Shown: piece after piece, positions 28,577 to 37,805 of the stretch
How positions within the stretch are numbered: position 1 is the first letter of the stretch
How the letters are laid out: every line of letters starts with the position of its first letter
Source of the DNA: Corynebacterium gallinarum
GTDB lineage: Bacteria > Actinomycetota > Actinomycetes > Mycobacteriales > Mycobacteriaceae
Direction: 5' to 3'
DNA: 64,000 bases
Assembly (NCBI RefSeq): GCF_014837045.1
Contig: NZ_JACSPR010000001.1
Location: forward strand, 62,001 to 126,000
The notes under the pieces: generated by a model
What the model saw: only the letters and a program-made list of their open reading frames with translations
Databases searched by the model: none
Told to the model about the DNA's origin: nothing
Made by a program: the position numbers and the translations under genes

Positions 28577-29997
28577 TCCAGGTCCCAGTGTTCCTCGAGA
28601 ACATCGGCGATGCGATCGAGCTGCTCGAGCCGGGCACCATCGAAGGAGGTGTCGGAGGAGACGGTGAAGCCGGGTTTCCCGGCACGGGCAGCCACCTCTG
28701 TGAGGAACCGCCGTCGGGCGCGGTCATCTTCCAGGTACCCATGCCGGTGGGTACCGAAGAGTGCTTGTCGACGCGCCCCCTCCCCCTCAATCCACGCCTG
28801 CTCGCCGTGGTGCTGCACCCGCCCGTGGTGCACCTCATAGGAACCGTCGCCGTGATTGACCATGGTGGTGTCCGGGGTGAAGGTGATGTGGACGTCGAAA
28901 AGCGCAAGGCCAGCCACCGGCGACGGGGCGTGACCCTCCTCGGTGATCGTGGTGGCCATCATCTGGTACCCACCACCGATGCCCAGGATCGGCATCCCAC
29001 GGGTGGCACGGTCCCCCAGCGCACGATCCAGACCCCGGTGCCGCAACCAGGCGAGATCAGCCACGGTGGCCGTCGTGCCGGGGATGATGACCAGATCAGC
29101 ATCGGACACCGAGTCCACATCATCGACCCAGGTGACCGTGACCCCGGGTTCCGCCGCCAGCGCCTCCACATCCGTGGCACCCAGCATCCGGGGCAGTCGG
29201 ATCGCGGCGATGGTGAGACGCTGGGTTCCCAGGGGGTGTCGCCCGCCCGGACCGACCACGCGCCCCACCGGGGACTGCAATGAATCCTCCGCGTCGATCC
29301 AGACACCATCGATGAAGGGGATCACCGCCTTGGTCGCCACCCCGGTCAATTCCTCCAACTGGACCAGGCCGGGCTTCAGCAGGTCCTGATCCCCGCGGAA
29401 CTTGTTGATGACAAACCCGCGGATCAGCGCGCGGTCCTCCTCGGAGATGATCGCATGGGTGCCGAACAGGTGGGCGAGCGCCCCACCCCGGTCGATGTCA
29501 CCGACGATGTAGACGGGCAGCCGTGCCGCCTGCGCCAGACCGAAATTGGCCACATCCGTGGCCCGCAGATTGATCTCAGCCGGGGATCCCGCCCCCTCGC
29601 ACACCACGATGTCAAAGCGTTCCCGCAGACGTGCCAGCTGTGTCGCCGCGATGCCCCTTAAGTCATGGCGGTGTCGGATATAGTCCCCGGCACCCACATC
29701 CCCCTCTTCCCGGCCCATGATCACCAGTCGTGCACGGTTGTCCAGGCCGGGTTTCAACAGGATGGGATTGAACTCCACGGACGGTTCCAACCCGCAGGCC
29801 AGGGCCTGGAGCGCCTGGGCACGGCCGATCTCCCCACCGTCTGAGGTGACGGCGGAGTTGTTGGACATGTTCTGCGCCTTGAACGGTGCCACCCGCAGCC
29901 CGGCGCGCGCGAAGGCACGGCACAACCCGGCGGTGATGACCGATTTCCCGGCATCGGAGGTGGTGCCGGCGATCAGGAACGCGGACCCTGCGGCCAT
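28516..29997 (-). CDS. cobQ: Cobyric acid synthase with degenerate glutaminase site
   Basis: A 493-residue protein with the CobQ two-domain plan: an ATP-dependent amide-ligase domain ([22 protein letters not shown] at about 10; [10 protein letters not shown] at 41; [12 protein letters not shown] at 135) and a class I-like glutaminase domain. In the glutaminase domain the expected GICGGYQ is GIGGGYQ: the nucleophile Cys is Gly (codon GGT, 28975-28977). The later His is kept (THRHGYLE). The enzyme may need free ammonia or be inactive. It follows map with a 5-bp gap. Other cobalamin genes are absent from the window apart from cobA. Confidence 0.9.
   Translation of the reverse strand: MAAGSAFLIAGTTSDAGKSVITAGLCRAFARAGLRVAPFKAQNMSNNSAVTSDGGEIGRAQALQALACGLEPSVEFNPILLKPGLDNRARLVIMGREEGDVGAGDYIRHRHDLRGIAATQLARLRERFDIVVCEGAGSPAEINLRATDVANFGLAQAARLPVYIVGDIDRGGALAHLFGTHAIISEEDRALIRGFVINKFRGDQDLLKPGLVQLEELTGVATKAVIPFIDGVWIDAEDSLQSPVGRVVGPGGRHPLGTQRLTIAAIRLPRMLGATDVEALAAEPGVTVTWVDDVDSVSDADLVIIPGTTATVADLAWLRHRGLDRALGDRATRGMPILGIGGGYQMMATTITEEGHAPSPVAGLALFDVHITFTPDTTMVNHGDGSYEVHHGRVQHHGEQAWIEGEGARRQALFGTHRHGYLEDDRARRRFLTEVAARAGKPGFTVSSDTSFDGARLEQLDRIADVLEEHWDLDQLLEEVSSPASVASTPETR
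28763..28773 (+). repeat. GCTTRTCGACG repeat inside cobQ
   Basis: GCTTGTCGACG on the plus strand, antisense to cobQ, where it is read through Arg-Arg-Gln-Ala. The copy in yifB is read in the same way. Confidence 0.55.
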
Positions 29998-30002
29998 GGG
30001 TG

Positions 30003-30878
30003 TCAGATGTTCTCGTCCGGGAGGGTGAGGATCTCGTTGCCGTCCTCGGTGATGACGATGGTGTGCTCGAACTGGGCGGTGAACTTCCGGTCCTTGTTCT
30101 GGACGGTCCAGCCGTCATCCCAGATCTCGTAGTCGAGGGAACCCAGGTTGATCATCGGTTCAATGGTCAGGGTCATGCCGGGGACGAGGATATCGCGGTA
30201 CTGGGTGTTGTCGTAGTGCAACACGATCAGGCCGTTGTGGAAGGTCGGGCCGATACCGTGGCCGGTGAAGTCGCGGACCACGTTGTAGCCGAAGCGCTTG
30301 GCGTAGGATTCGATGACGCGTCCGATGATGTTGATCTCACGTCCCGGCTTGGCGGCGCGGATGCTGCGCATCAGTGCCTCCTCGGTGCGCTCGACCAGCA
30401 GGCGGTGCTCCTCGGAGACATTCCCGGACAGGAACGTGGCGTTGCAGTCACCGTGGACACCGTGTTTGTAGGCGGTGACATCGATGTTGACGATATCGCC
30501 GTCCTGGATGACGGTTGTGTCCGGGATGCCGTGGCACACGATCTCATTGAGGGAGACACACACGGATTTGGTGAAGCCCCGGTACCCCAGGTCCGAGGGG
30601 TAGGCGCCGTTGTCGCACATGTACTCATGGGCGATGCGGTCGATCTCATCGGTGGTCACACCCGGTGCCACAGCGGCACCGGCGACCTTGAGTGCGTTGG
30701 CTGCGATGCGGGAGGTCTCGCGCATCGCCTCGATGACCTCGGGGGTCTGCACATAGGGCTCACCGATGGCTTCCTGCACCTCGTCCTTCCACACATATTC
30801 AGGACGTTCAATGTGGGCGGGGACCTTCCTGATGGGGGTTGGTTCTCCGGGGACAAGCGGTGCGCGCAGTGTAGACAT
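30003..30878 (-). CDS. map: Methionine aminopeptidase, type I
   Basis: A 291-residue metallopeptidase that removes N-terminal Met from nascent proteins. It carries an N-terminal extension of about 40 residues ([17 protein letters not shown]), typical of actinobacterial MetAP1c with an SH3-ligand-like proline stretch. The metal ligands are visible: Asp in [19 protein letters not shown], His in [11 protein letters not shown], Glu in TIEPMIN and Glu in [12 protein letters not shown] 30878 is chosen, because TAGCAT ends 7 nt before it (a leaderless layout) and overlaps the upstream ATG at 30887. It precedes cobQ. Confidence 0.95.
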   Translation of the reverse strand: MSTLRAPLVPGEPTPIRKVPAHIERPEYVWKDEVQEAIGEPYVQTPEVIEAMRETSRIAANALKVAGAAVAPGVTTDEIDRIAHEYMCDNGAYPSDLGYRGFTKSVCVSLNEIVCHGIPDTTVIQDGDIVNIDVTAYKHGVHGDCNATFLSGNVSEEHRLLVERTEEALMRSIRAAKPGREINIIGRVIESYAKRFGYNVVRDFTGHGIGPTFHNGLIVLHYDNTQYRDILVPGMTLTIEPMINLGSLDYEIWDDGWTVQNKDRKFTAQFEHTIVITEDGNEILTLPDENI

Positions 30879-30885
30879 GGTCACC

Positions 30886-30891
30886 ATGCTA
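30886..30891 (-). promoter_or_regulatory. -10 element of map
   Basis: TAGCAT on the minus strand ends 7 nt before the ATG at 30878. A leaderless mRNA is predicted, and this decides the start. Confidence 0.5.
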
Positions 30892-30950
30892 GTACCCCAC
30901 CCTCAGGGGAGCCGAACCGGTAGTGGCGAGGCTTCCCACATCCGCGGGCA

Positions 30951-32807
30951 TCACTCCTGTGCGGTGGTGGTCGGCTGCCGTTCAGTCCGCATCTCATCGA
31001 GCCGGATGAAGAACCGGTCGGTGATGGCGGTGGCGGTTTCCGATCCCCCACCGAGTACCACCAGGGTGGCAAAGGCGATGTCGTCCTCGCGGTATCCCGT
31101 CAACCAGGAGTGGGACCCCTCGTTGATCTCGGCCTCACCGGTCTTCGCGTAGATCTGGCCACCGGTCTGTTGCATACCGCGTGCGGTACCACCGTTGACC
31201 ACGGAGGCCATCATGGACTGCAGCTGGGAGATCGCGGCCGGATCAGGAGCCGGTGGCTGCTCGCTGGCGGTGGTCTCGTGCCCGGAGATGAGCACCGGGG
31301 TCGGGGTCCGTCCCGCCGCAGCGGTCGCGGCCACCAGTGCCATGCCGAACGGGCTGGCCAGGTCGAGTCCCTGACCGTAACCGGCCTCGGTGCGGTCGAG
31401 GGCGGTCTCCCCTTCGGGGACACTGCCGGTGATGGTGTCCAACCCAGGGATCTGGTAATCGATCCCCAGGCCGAACTGTTTGCCCACGTCCTGCAACTCC
31501 CCCGGCGCGAGGCGGGTGGACAGGTCGGCGAAGGTGGTGTTGCACGAGGAGGCGAACGCCCGGTCGAGGGACGTGGTGCCGAGGGAGAAACCGTTGTAGT
31601 TGGTCACGACGCGCCCGAGGATGTTCATGGTTCCGGGACACGGTACCGGCGTGCCCGGTGTCATCCCCTCGTTCTGGATGCCGGCGGCCGCGGTGATGAT
31701 CTTGAACGTGGAGCCGGGTGGGAACATACCCATCAGCGCGATGTTGCCGTCCTTATCCGCCTCCCTGGTCTGGGCAACGGCGAGAATCTCACCGCTGGAG
31801 GGGCGCACAGCCACCAGCATGGCCTGCATCTCCTGCCGCATGTCCACCGCCTCCTGCGCGGCGCGCTGCACATCGTGGTCGAGGCTGATGCGCACACTGG
31901 GTGCCAGCTCAGGGGCATGGTAAACAACATCATCGATGACCGCGCCGTTGGCGGTGACGATGGAGACCCGCCAGCCGTTGGAACCATCGAGCTCCTCATC
32001 GACGATCCGCGCCACACGGGAGACGATGTCAGGGGCGAAGGACGGGTCGGTTGAGACCATGGCGGCCTCATCGTTGAAGACGATCCCCGGCACCCCGGCC
32101 AGTTCCTGCTCCATCTCCCGGCCCAGTGTCTCATCGACGGTGGCCAGGGAATAGGGGGTGTCCCCCAGTTGGGAGACCACCTCCTCGGCGTCGATGCGCG
32201 GGACCCGGGGGTCACGGGCGTGGGACTGCTCTAGTGAGGTGGCGACCCTCTTCACGGCTGCGGCGGCATCGGAGGATTCGGCAGGGTCCACCAGGATGCG
32301 GTAGGTGGTGCCCGGTTGCAGGACGGGAACACCGTCGGAGGAGATGACGCTGGCGCGCTGGGCGTTGACGGCGCGCAGTTCCAGATGCTGGTTGGCGCCC
32401 AGCTGCGGATGGACCAGTGACGGTTGCCAGCGCACGGTCCACTCGTCGCCCATCTTGGTCAGGGTCATCGACGCGTCATAGGTGAGCTCGCGTTCCCGGG
32501 GAAGTTTCCAGGTGACGGTGTAGGTGGCGGTGGCGATCGCCTCACGCGACTGGACGTCACCGAGGGTCAGTTCCACATCCTCGGCCTGCAGTCCCGCATA
32601 GGTGGTCTGCATCGTGGTGGCGGCCAGGTCGGCCTGGTCCGTGATCCCGGTGAAGGCCTCATAGTCCTGGTTGTCCCAGGCCTCCAGGAAATCCGCGGCG
32701 ACCGGGTCGGCGGTGTCCGGGCGTGGGGTGCAGGCGATGAGACCTCCTGATGCCATGACCGTCGTCATGACTGCTGCCACCACGGATCTGCGCCACGCCT
32801 TCTTCAT
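30951..32807 (-). CDS. Penicillin-binding lipoprotein (class B type transpeptidase)
   Basis: A 618-residue protein. The signal peptide ends in a lipobox (GLIAC, about 22-26). A MecA-N/NTF2-like domain spans about 35-150, a dimerisation/linker region about 150-310, and the transpeptidase domain about 320 to the end. Active-site motifs are PPGSTFK (about 363-369), SSCN (about 417-420) and AKTGEAE (about 561), all intact. It cross-links peptidoglycan outside the cell membrane; C. glutamicum and M. tuberculosis (Rv2864c) have it at the same place. TAATCT ends 6 nt before the ATG, so a leaderless transcript is predicted. Confidence 0.93.
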   Translation of the reverse strand: MKKAWRRSVVAAVMTTVMASGGLIACTPRPDTADPVAADFLEAWDNQDYEAFTGITDQADLAATTMQTTYAGLQAEDVELTLGDVQSREAIATATYTVTWKLPRERELTYDASMTLTKMGDEWTVRWQPSLVHPQLGANQHLELRAVNAQRASVISSDGVPVLQPGTTYRILVDPAESSDAAAAVKRVATSLEQSHARDPRVPRIDAEEVVSQLGDTPYSLATVDETLGREMEQELAGVPGIVFNDEAAMVSTDPSFAPDIVSRVARIVDEELDGSNGWRVSIVTANGAVIDDVVYHAPELAPSVRISLDHDVQRAAQEAVDMRQEMQAMLVAVRPSSGEILAVAQTREADKDGNIALMGMFPPGSTFKIITAAAGIQNEGMTPGTPVPCPGTMNILGRVVTNYNGFSLGTTSLDRAFASSCNTTFADLSTRLAPGELQDVGKQFGLGIDYQIPGLDTITGSVPEGETALDRTEAGYGQGLDLASPFGMALVAATAAAGRTPTPVLISGHETTASEQPPAPDPAAISQLQSMMASVVNGGTARGMQQTGGQIYAKTGEAEINEGSHSWLTGYREDDIAFATLVVLGGGSETATAITDRFFIRLDEMRTERQPTTTAQE

Positions 32808-32813
32808 GCGTGA

Positions 32814-32819
32814 AGATTA
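32814..32819 (-). promoter_or_regulatory. -10 element of the penicillin-binding protein gene
   Basis: TAATCT on the minus strand ends 6 nt before the ATG at 32807. The ispG terminator lies directly upstream, so this promoter starts a new unit. Confidence 0.5.
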
Positions 32820-32893
32820 ACAAAGCTCCCCGCCTGCTTCCGCCTCCCACACCGTGGGTGTTTTCAGATCATCCCCCGCAGGCCACCCGCATG

Positions 32894-32933
32894 AAAAACC
32901 GGCCGTTGATCACACGAGGTGATCGACGGCCGG
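32894..32933 (-). terminator. Terminator of ispG
   Basis: Arms CCGGCCGTTGATCAC (32899-32913) and GTGATCGACGGCCGG (32919-32933) match almost perfectly and are followed by TTTTTC on the minus strand. Confidence 0.9.
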
Positions 32934-32947
32934 GAAGGAAAGAAGGT

Positions 32948-34129
32948 CTAGCGGGTGACCTTGACCTCGGCCTTCATGCCGGAGGCCTCGGCGGCCGCCA
33001 GGACCTCAGGGTCCATGGTTTCGGCGATGCGCATGGCCTCCTCGATGAGGGTCTGGACAATCTGGGATTCGGGCACGGTCTTGATGATCTCGCCCTTGAC
33101 GAAGATCTGACCCTTACCGTTGCCGGAAGCGACACCCAGGTCGGCGTCACGGGCCTCACCGGGGCCATTGACGACGCAACCCATGACCGCCACGCGCAGG
33201 GGGACCTCAAGTCCGTCGAGGCCCTCGGTGACCTCCTCTGCCAGCTTGTACACATCAACCTGGGCACGACCACAGGATGGGCAGGAGACGATCTCCAGCT
33301 TGCGGGGACGCAGGTTCAGCGACTGCAGGATCTGATCGCCGACCTTGATCTCCTCGACCGGATCAGCAGACAGGGACACGCGGATGGTGTCACCGATGCC
33401 CTGGGAGAGCAGTGCACCGAAGGCCACAGACGACTTGATGGTTCCCATGAACTTCGGGCCGGCCTCGGTCACACCGAGGTGCAGCGGGTAATCGCACTTC
33501 TCCGCCAGCTGGCGGTAGGCCTCGACCATGAGGACCGGATCGGAGTGCTTCACCGAGATCGCGATGTCACCGTAGCCGTGCTCCTCGAAGAGGCTGGCCT
33601 CCCACAGCGCGGATTCCACGAGGGCCTCCGGGGTGGCCTTGCCGTTGTACTTGTCCAGGATGCGCTTATCCAGGGAACCACCGTTGACACCGATACGGAT
33701 CGGGATACCGGCATCACCTGCGGCCTGGGCGACCTCCTTGACGCGACCATCGAACTCCTTGATGTTGCCCGGGTTCACACGGACGGCGGCACAGCCTGCG
33801 TCGATGGCGGAGAAGATGTACTTGGGCTGGAAGTGGATGTCGGCGATCACCGGGATCGGGGACTTCTTCGCGATGATGGGCAGCGCCTCGGCATCGATGG
33901 GCATCGGGCACGCCACGCGCACGATGTCACAGCCACTGGCGGTCAGCTGGGCGATCTGCTGCAGGGTGGCGTTGATGTCGTGGGTCTTGGTGGTGGTCAT
34001 CGACTGCACCGAGATCGGATGATCGGATCCGACACCGACCGATCCGACCATCAGCTGGCGGGTTTTACGTCGCGGAGCCAGAACTGGTGGTGGGGTTGGG
34101 GGTAGACCGAGACCGATTGGCATAGACAC
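32948..34129 (-). CDS. ispG: 4-hydroxy-3-methylbut-2-enyl diphosphate synthase (GcpE)
   Basis: A 393-residue Fe-S enzyme of the methylerythritol phosphate pathway. Seen are [19 protein letters not shown] at about 31, the TIM-barrel portion, and the 4Fe-4S Cys residues in SCPSCGR (about 286-292) and [10 protein letters not shown]. The start GTG 34129 has GGAG 8 nt upstream; ATG 34123 is also possible. With rseP and dxr just upstream on the same strand, it forms the conserved dxr-rip-ispG cluster, in which two genes make isoprenoid precursors. Confidence 0.96.
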   Translation of the reverse strand: MSMPIGLGLPPTPPPVLAPRRKTRQLMVGSVGVGSDHPISVQSMTTTKTHDINATLQQIAQLTASGCDIVRVACPMPIDAEALPIIAKKSPIPVIADIHFQPKYIFSAIDAGCAAVRVNPGNIKEFDGRVKEVAQAAGDAGIPIRIGVNGGSLDKRILDKYNGKATPEALVESALWEASLFEEHGYGDIAISVKHSDPVLMVEAYRQLAEKCDYPLHLGVTEAGPKFMGTIKSSVAFGALLSQGIGDTIRVSLSADPVEEIKVGDQILQSLNLRPRKLEIVSCPSCGRAQVDVYKLAEEVTEGLDGLEVPLRVAVMGCVVNGPGEARDADLGVASGNGKGQIFVKGEIIKTVPESQIVQTLIEEAMRIAETMDPEVLAAAEASGMKAEVKVTR

Positions 34130-34284
34130 GTTAGATGCTCCTTGGTGCGGCAGAGTCAGAACCGGTGGGGTTCCCCGGCTGCCGTGAAACGTTCCGGGTT
34201 GAAGTCAGTTATGTCAGGAAAGTCTATCACTGCAGGCGGATTCAGCAGAGACGGCAATTGCCGGGCCCTGTTGTCACCGACGCC

Positions 34285-35499
34285 CTAACCGAACAACCTG
34301 ATCGGGTTGACCACATCGGCGATGATGACGGTCGCACCGACGGACATCAACAGGGCCGCCATGCCCACGGTGATCGGCATGAGCCTGGTGTAATCGGCCG
34401 GGCCACCCGGGGTCTTGCCGCGCAGTTTCCGGAAGAAGTCCCGGATGCGTTCGTAGAGCACCACCGCGATGTGCCCGCCATCCAGTGGGGGCAGCGGAAC
34501 CAGGTTGAACAGGGCGAGGAAGAAGTTCAGGCTGGCCAGCATCATCATGAACATGTCCCACATGGACCGCTCAACCAGTTCGCCGCCGATGCGGGAGGCG
34601 CCGACCACGCTCATCGGGCCGTCGATCTCCCGCTCCGCACCGAAGATGGAGGCGACCACCCCGGGGATCTTGCCCGGGAAGGCCAGCAGACCGTCAAATG
34701 TGGCACTGATCATGTCGCCGGTGAAACGTGCAGTTGCTCCCACACCCTCCACGGGGCCGAATTTCTTGTACACATCGGTCGGCGGTTGGCTGGTCACACC
34801 GATGGCTCCGACGGCGACCTCCCGGCCACTCGCATCGAGGCGGGTGGCCTCCTCGACGATGACGGGGACGTCGATAAGCATCCCGTCGCGCTCGATGCTC
34901 AGGGTGACGGTCTCGCCCGGCAGCTGCTGAACGGTGTCACGGACCTCCTCGAAGGAGGCGACCTCACGGTCACCCACGGCGAGGATCCGGTCCCCGACAC
35001 GCACGCCCGCATCCCCGGCCGGTCCGGTGCCGACACAGTCCGACAGGGTTGTGGCATCAATCTGGCGGTCGGGTACACACTGCACGGAACCCACCGTGGC
35101 CGTGAAATCGGCGTCCGGATTCGGGATGCCGGAGGTGACCGCGACGCCGTAGAGCACGACGAACCCGACGAGGATGTTCATCACCACACCGCCGGAGAGC
35201 ACGATGATGCGCTGCCACCACGGCTTGTTGTACATCGCGCGGTGGTGTTCGTCCGGTGCCAGCTCATCCTGCGCGGTCATGCCCGCGATGTCACAGAAAC
35301 CACCGACGGGGACGGCCTTGAGGCCGTAGACCGTCTCACCGCGGCGCACGGTGAACACGCTCGGTCCGAAGCCGATGAAGAACCGGCGGACCTTCATCCC
35401 GAAGGCCCGGGCGGTGATGTAGTGGCCCCACTCGTGAAGCGCGATTGTTACTGCGATGCCGAGGAAGAACAGCACCACACCGACGAGATAGGCTGCCAC
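34285..35499 (-). CDS. M50 site-2 protease (Rip1/RseP type)
   Basis: A 404-residue intramembrane metalloprotease. The zinc-binding HEWGH is at about residue 24-28 in the first membrane helix. A PDZ domain spans about 140-230 (GPAGDAGVRVGDRILAVGDREV), and the second metal-site motif NLVPLPPLDGGH is at about 335-346. Members cut anti-sigma factors or other membrane proteins and control envelope stress responses; the mycobacterial Rip1 acts at this locus. It sits between dxr and ispG. The region 34130-34284 before ispG shows no gene. A motif copy (CGTCGATAAGC) is at 34869. Confidence 0.94.
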   Translation of the reverse strand: MAAYLVGVVLFFLGIAVTIALHEWGHYITARAFGMKVRRFFIGFGPSVFTVRRGETVYGLKAVPVGGFCDIAGMTAQDELAPDEHHRAMYNKPWWQRIIVLSGGVVMNILVGFVVLYGVAVTSGIPNPDADFTATVGSVQCVPDRQIDATTLSDCVGTGPAGDAGVRVGDRILAVGDREVASFEEVRDTVQQLPGETVTLSIERDGMLIDVPVIVEEATRLDASGREVAVGAIGVTSQPPTDVYKKFGPVEGVGATARFTGDMISATFDGLLAFPGKIPGVVASIFGAEREIDGPMSVVGASRIGGELVERSMWDMFMMMLASLNFFLALFNLVPLPPLDGGHIAVVLYERIRDFFRKLRGKTPGGPADYTRLMPITVGMAALLMSVGATVIIADVVNPIRLFG

Positions 35500-35545
35500 G
35501 CGGTGGAGCTCCTTAACTGACTACTGGTGTTACCGAGACATGATC

Positions 35546-36730
35546 TTATCGGGCCAACCGGTCAATGAGCTGATTCGCCCGCGTGCGGGCCTCGGATTCG
35601 GTGGCCAGAATGTCTTCGATATTTGACGATACACCAGCAAACCCGGAAGCCCCCTGGAGTATTTCCGACACCACATCCACGATCTGCGGGAAACGGATCC
35701 GGCCGGCGAGGAAGGCGGCCGCGGCCTCCTCGTTGGCGGCGTTGTACACCGCGGGGAAGGTGCCCTTCTGCTGTGCGACGTCCCGCGCCAACTGCACGGC
35801 CGGGAACGCGGCGTCGTCGACAGGCTCGAAGGTCCACGTATGGGCCTGGGTGAAATCGAGCGCAGGCTGGGCCCCGGGGACCCGGTGGGGCCAGTTCATC
35901 GCCAGGGAGATCGGCAGCTTCATCGACGGCGGGGATGCCTGGGCGATGGTGCAGCCGTCCTTGAAGGTGATCATCGAGTGGATGATCGACTGGGGATGCA
36001 CCGTGACATCGATGAGATCGGCGTCGGTGTCAAAGAGCAGGGTCGCCTCGATGAGCTCCAGGCCCTTGTTGATCAGGGTGGCGGAATTGAGGGTGTTCAT
36101 CTGCCCCATGGACCAGGTGGGGTGTGCCGCCGCCTGCTCCGGGGTGACCTCCCACATCTGCTCGCGGGTCCAGCCACGGAACGGCCCACCGGAGGCGGTC
36201 AGCACGATGCGTGCAACCTCCCCCTCGGCGCCACTGCGCAGGCACTGTGCCATCGCGGAATGCTCGGAATCCACCGGGATGATCTGCCCGGGACGCGCCT
36301 GAGACATCACGAAATCACCACCGGCCACCAGTGATTCCTTGTTGGCCAGCGCCAGATGGGCACCGGAGCGCAGCGTGGCCAGTGTGGCCCCCAGCCCCAT
36401 GGAACCGACGAGCGCATTGAGTACGGTATCGGCCGGGTCGGAGACCTGGACGGATTCCACCAGTGTGCGTGCAGCGTCGGGACCGTCGATGACCGTTCCA
36501 CCGAGAGCCTCACCCACCTCGGCGGCAGCCCGCTCCCCTGCCACCGCGACCTGGTGTGGCCGGAGGTTGAAGGCCCGGGCCTGCTCGATGACCAGGCCGG
36601 GGTTGGACCCGCCCGCGGCGATACCCACGAGGGTGAACAGATCGGGGTTGTCAGCTATAACCTCCAACGCCTGGGTTCCGATGGATCCGGTGCTGCCGAG
36701 GATGAGAATCTTTGTAGTCACAGGGACCAT
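35546..36730 (-). CDS. dxr: 1-deoxy-D-xylulose 5-phosphate reductoisomerase
   Basis: A 394-residue NADPH enzyme, the first committed step of the methylerythritol phosphate pathway. Motifs are [15 protein letters not shown] at the N-terminus (NADPH), [10 protein letters not shown] near 127, and the metal/substrate residues around IPVDSEHSA and LTASGGPFR. The start ATG 36730 has GGGAGG upstream; the frame is open further upstream but not conserved. It is followed after 46 bp by the M50 protease gene. Confidence 0.96.
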   Translation of the reverse strand: MVPVTTKILILGSTGSIGTQALEVIADNPDLFTLVGIAAGGSNPGLVIEQARAFNLRPHQVAVAGERAAAEVGEALGGTVIDGPDAARTLVESVQVSDPADTVLNALVGSMGLGATLATLRSGAHLALANKESLVAGGDFVMSQARPGQIIPVDSEHSAMAQCLRSGAEGEVARIVLTASGGPFRGWTREQMWEVTPEQAAAHPTWSMGQMNTLNSATLINKGLELIEATLLFDTDADLIDVTVHPQSIIHSMITFKDGCTIAQASPPSMKLPISLAMNWPHRVPGAQPALDFTQAHTWTFEPVDDAAFPAVQLARDVAQQKGTFPAVYNAANEEAAAAFLAGRIRFPQIVDVVSEILQGASGFAGVSSNIEDILATESEARTRANQLIDRLAR

Positions 36731-37068
36731 TGTTGCACCCTCCCCGGGGTTTGGTGGATTCCAGGGCTGGGCACGGCACAGGGTGCGCGGTGAGGGGTGG
36801 GGACGCGGTATGAACGTGGTGGGGACCCGGCTGATTTGGCTGATCGGGGTGCCCGGGTACACCCGTTTGGGGCAATACTAAGGATGGGGTTCTGGAAAAA
36901 CCCAGCAGGCGAACCCCATTCCGCCAGCTCAGCGCGACAGGGAGCGACATGCACCACAGTGGTTTTTTAGCGTCGCCAGGGGAAATGTGAGAACATGAAC
37001 GGAAGTAAACCAAGTTCTGTAGGTGCGCGCCGATCTCCATCAGCGGTGTGCGAATGAAGGAGTATGAC
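36731..37068. other. Divergent gap dxr / DUF2631
   Basis: A 338-bp gap. TACTAA at 36876-36881 (plus) and the overlapping TAGTAT on the minus strand are possible -10 boxes for the two flanking genes. A Shine-Dalgarno AAGGAG at 37057-37062 belongs to the DUF2631 gene. No gene is seen. Confidence 0.3.
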
Positions 37069-37497
37069 GTGGCTGGTTCCTCCCACAAGATTGAGCCCGA
37101 GATCTACAACGGTGTCTCCACCCTTGATGAGCCGTCGGCAGCATGGGGCTGGCATGACATCGGACGCAACGCAATCCAGATTTCCGGCTGGATCTCTGTG
37201 CTGTTCCTGCTCGGTTTCAACTTCGGTAACCACCAGGGTCACGTCGAGACGATCTGGCTGCTTGTCCTCGCCGCACTGATCGCCATCGGCCTGCTGATCC
37301 ACCTGTTCGAGCCCAAGCTCTCCCAGGTCCGCACCCTCACCGCCCGCAACAAGCCACTCGGCCATGTGGAGCCTGACTGGAACTACGACCAGTCCACCCT
37401 GTCCGGCACCTGGGGTGAGCTGACCGACAACCAGCTGCGTTCGGTCAACATCGATCCTGAGCGTGTCCGCCAGCTGCGTCTGGAGGAGAAGAAGTAG
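37069..37497 (+). CDS. DUF2631 membrane protein
   Basis: A 142-residue protein of the actinobacterial DUF2631 family. The family N-terminus (HKIEPEIYNGVSTLDEPSAAWGWHD) is followed by two membrane helices at about 40-60 and 65-83 and a cytoplasmic C-terminus. GTG 37069 is chosen, because AAGGAG is 6 nt upstream; an upstream ATG would place the SD inside the gene. It lies next to dxr in most corynebacteria and mycobacteria. Function unknown. Confidence 0.88.
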   Translation: MAGSSHKIEPEIYNGVSTLDEPSAAWGWHDIGRNAIQISGWISVLFLLGFNFGNHQGHVETIWLLVLAALIAIGLLIHLFEPKLSQVRTLTARNKPLGHVEPDWNYDQSTLSGTWGELTDNQLRSVNIDPERVRQLRLEEKK

Positions 37498-37518
37498 GGG
37501 TTTCCTCCTTCTCTCCTG

Positions 37519-37549
37519 GGAGTCCGAATACTGTTCGGGCTCCTTTTTT
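37519..37549 (+). terminator. Terminator of the DUF2631 gene
   Basis: GGAGTCCGAA and TTCGGGCTCC form a stem with a TACTG loop, followed by TTTTTT. Confidence 0.9.
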
Positions 37550-37805
37550 CATGCCTTCTTCCCCCTCTGATATGCGGGATCATACCGGGAGTGTTCCGGA
37601 AGTGAGCATATCTCCCCACACATAGTGGGCACTCCCCCGCGGTCGATGGCTCACAGGAACACCCCCTCATGACGGAGCTATCCTTCCCCGGCGTGCGCTG
37701 GGGAAAGAAACTGCTCCGCCCACTCGAACCGGTCAGGTCGACAGACCTGCCCCCAGACCGGTCCCGCCGACCGGCTTGTCCCCCGGCCGAGTCCACACAC
37801 CCCGG
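37550..37805. other. Gap between DUF2631 and ABC-2 permease genes
   Basis: About 250 bp between convergent genes after the DUF2631 terminator. No gene, terminator for the minus-strand operon or repeat could be recognised. Confidence 0.3.

Noticed and set aside
36470..36880. N-terminal extension of dxr up to 36862
   Set aside because: The family starts at ATG 36730 with a good ribosome site; the extension is Pro-rich, unconserved and overlaps promoter-like sequence.
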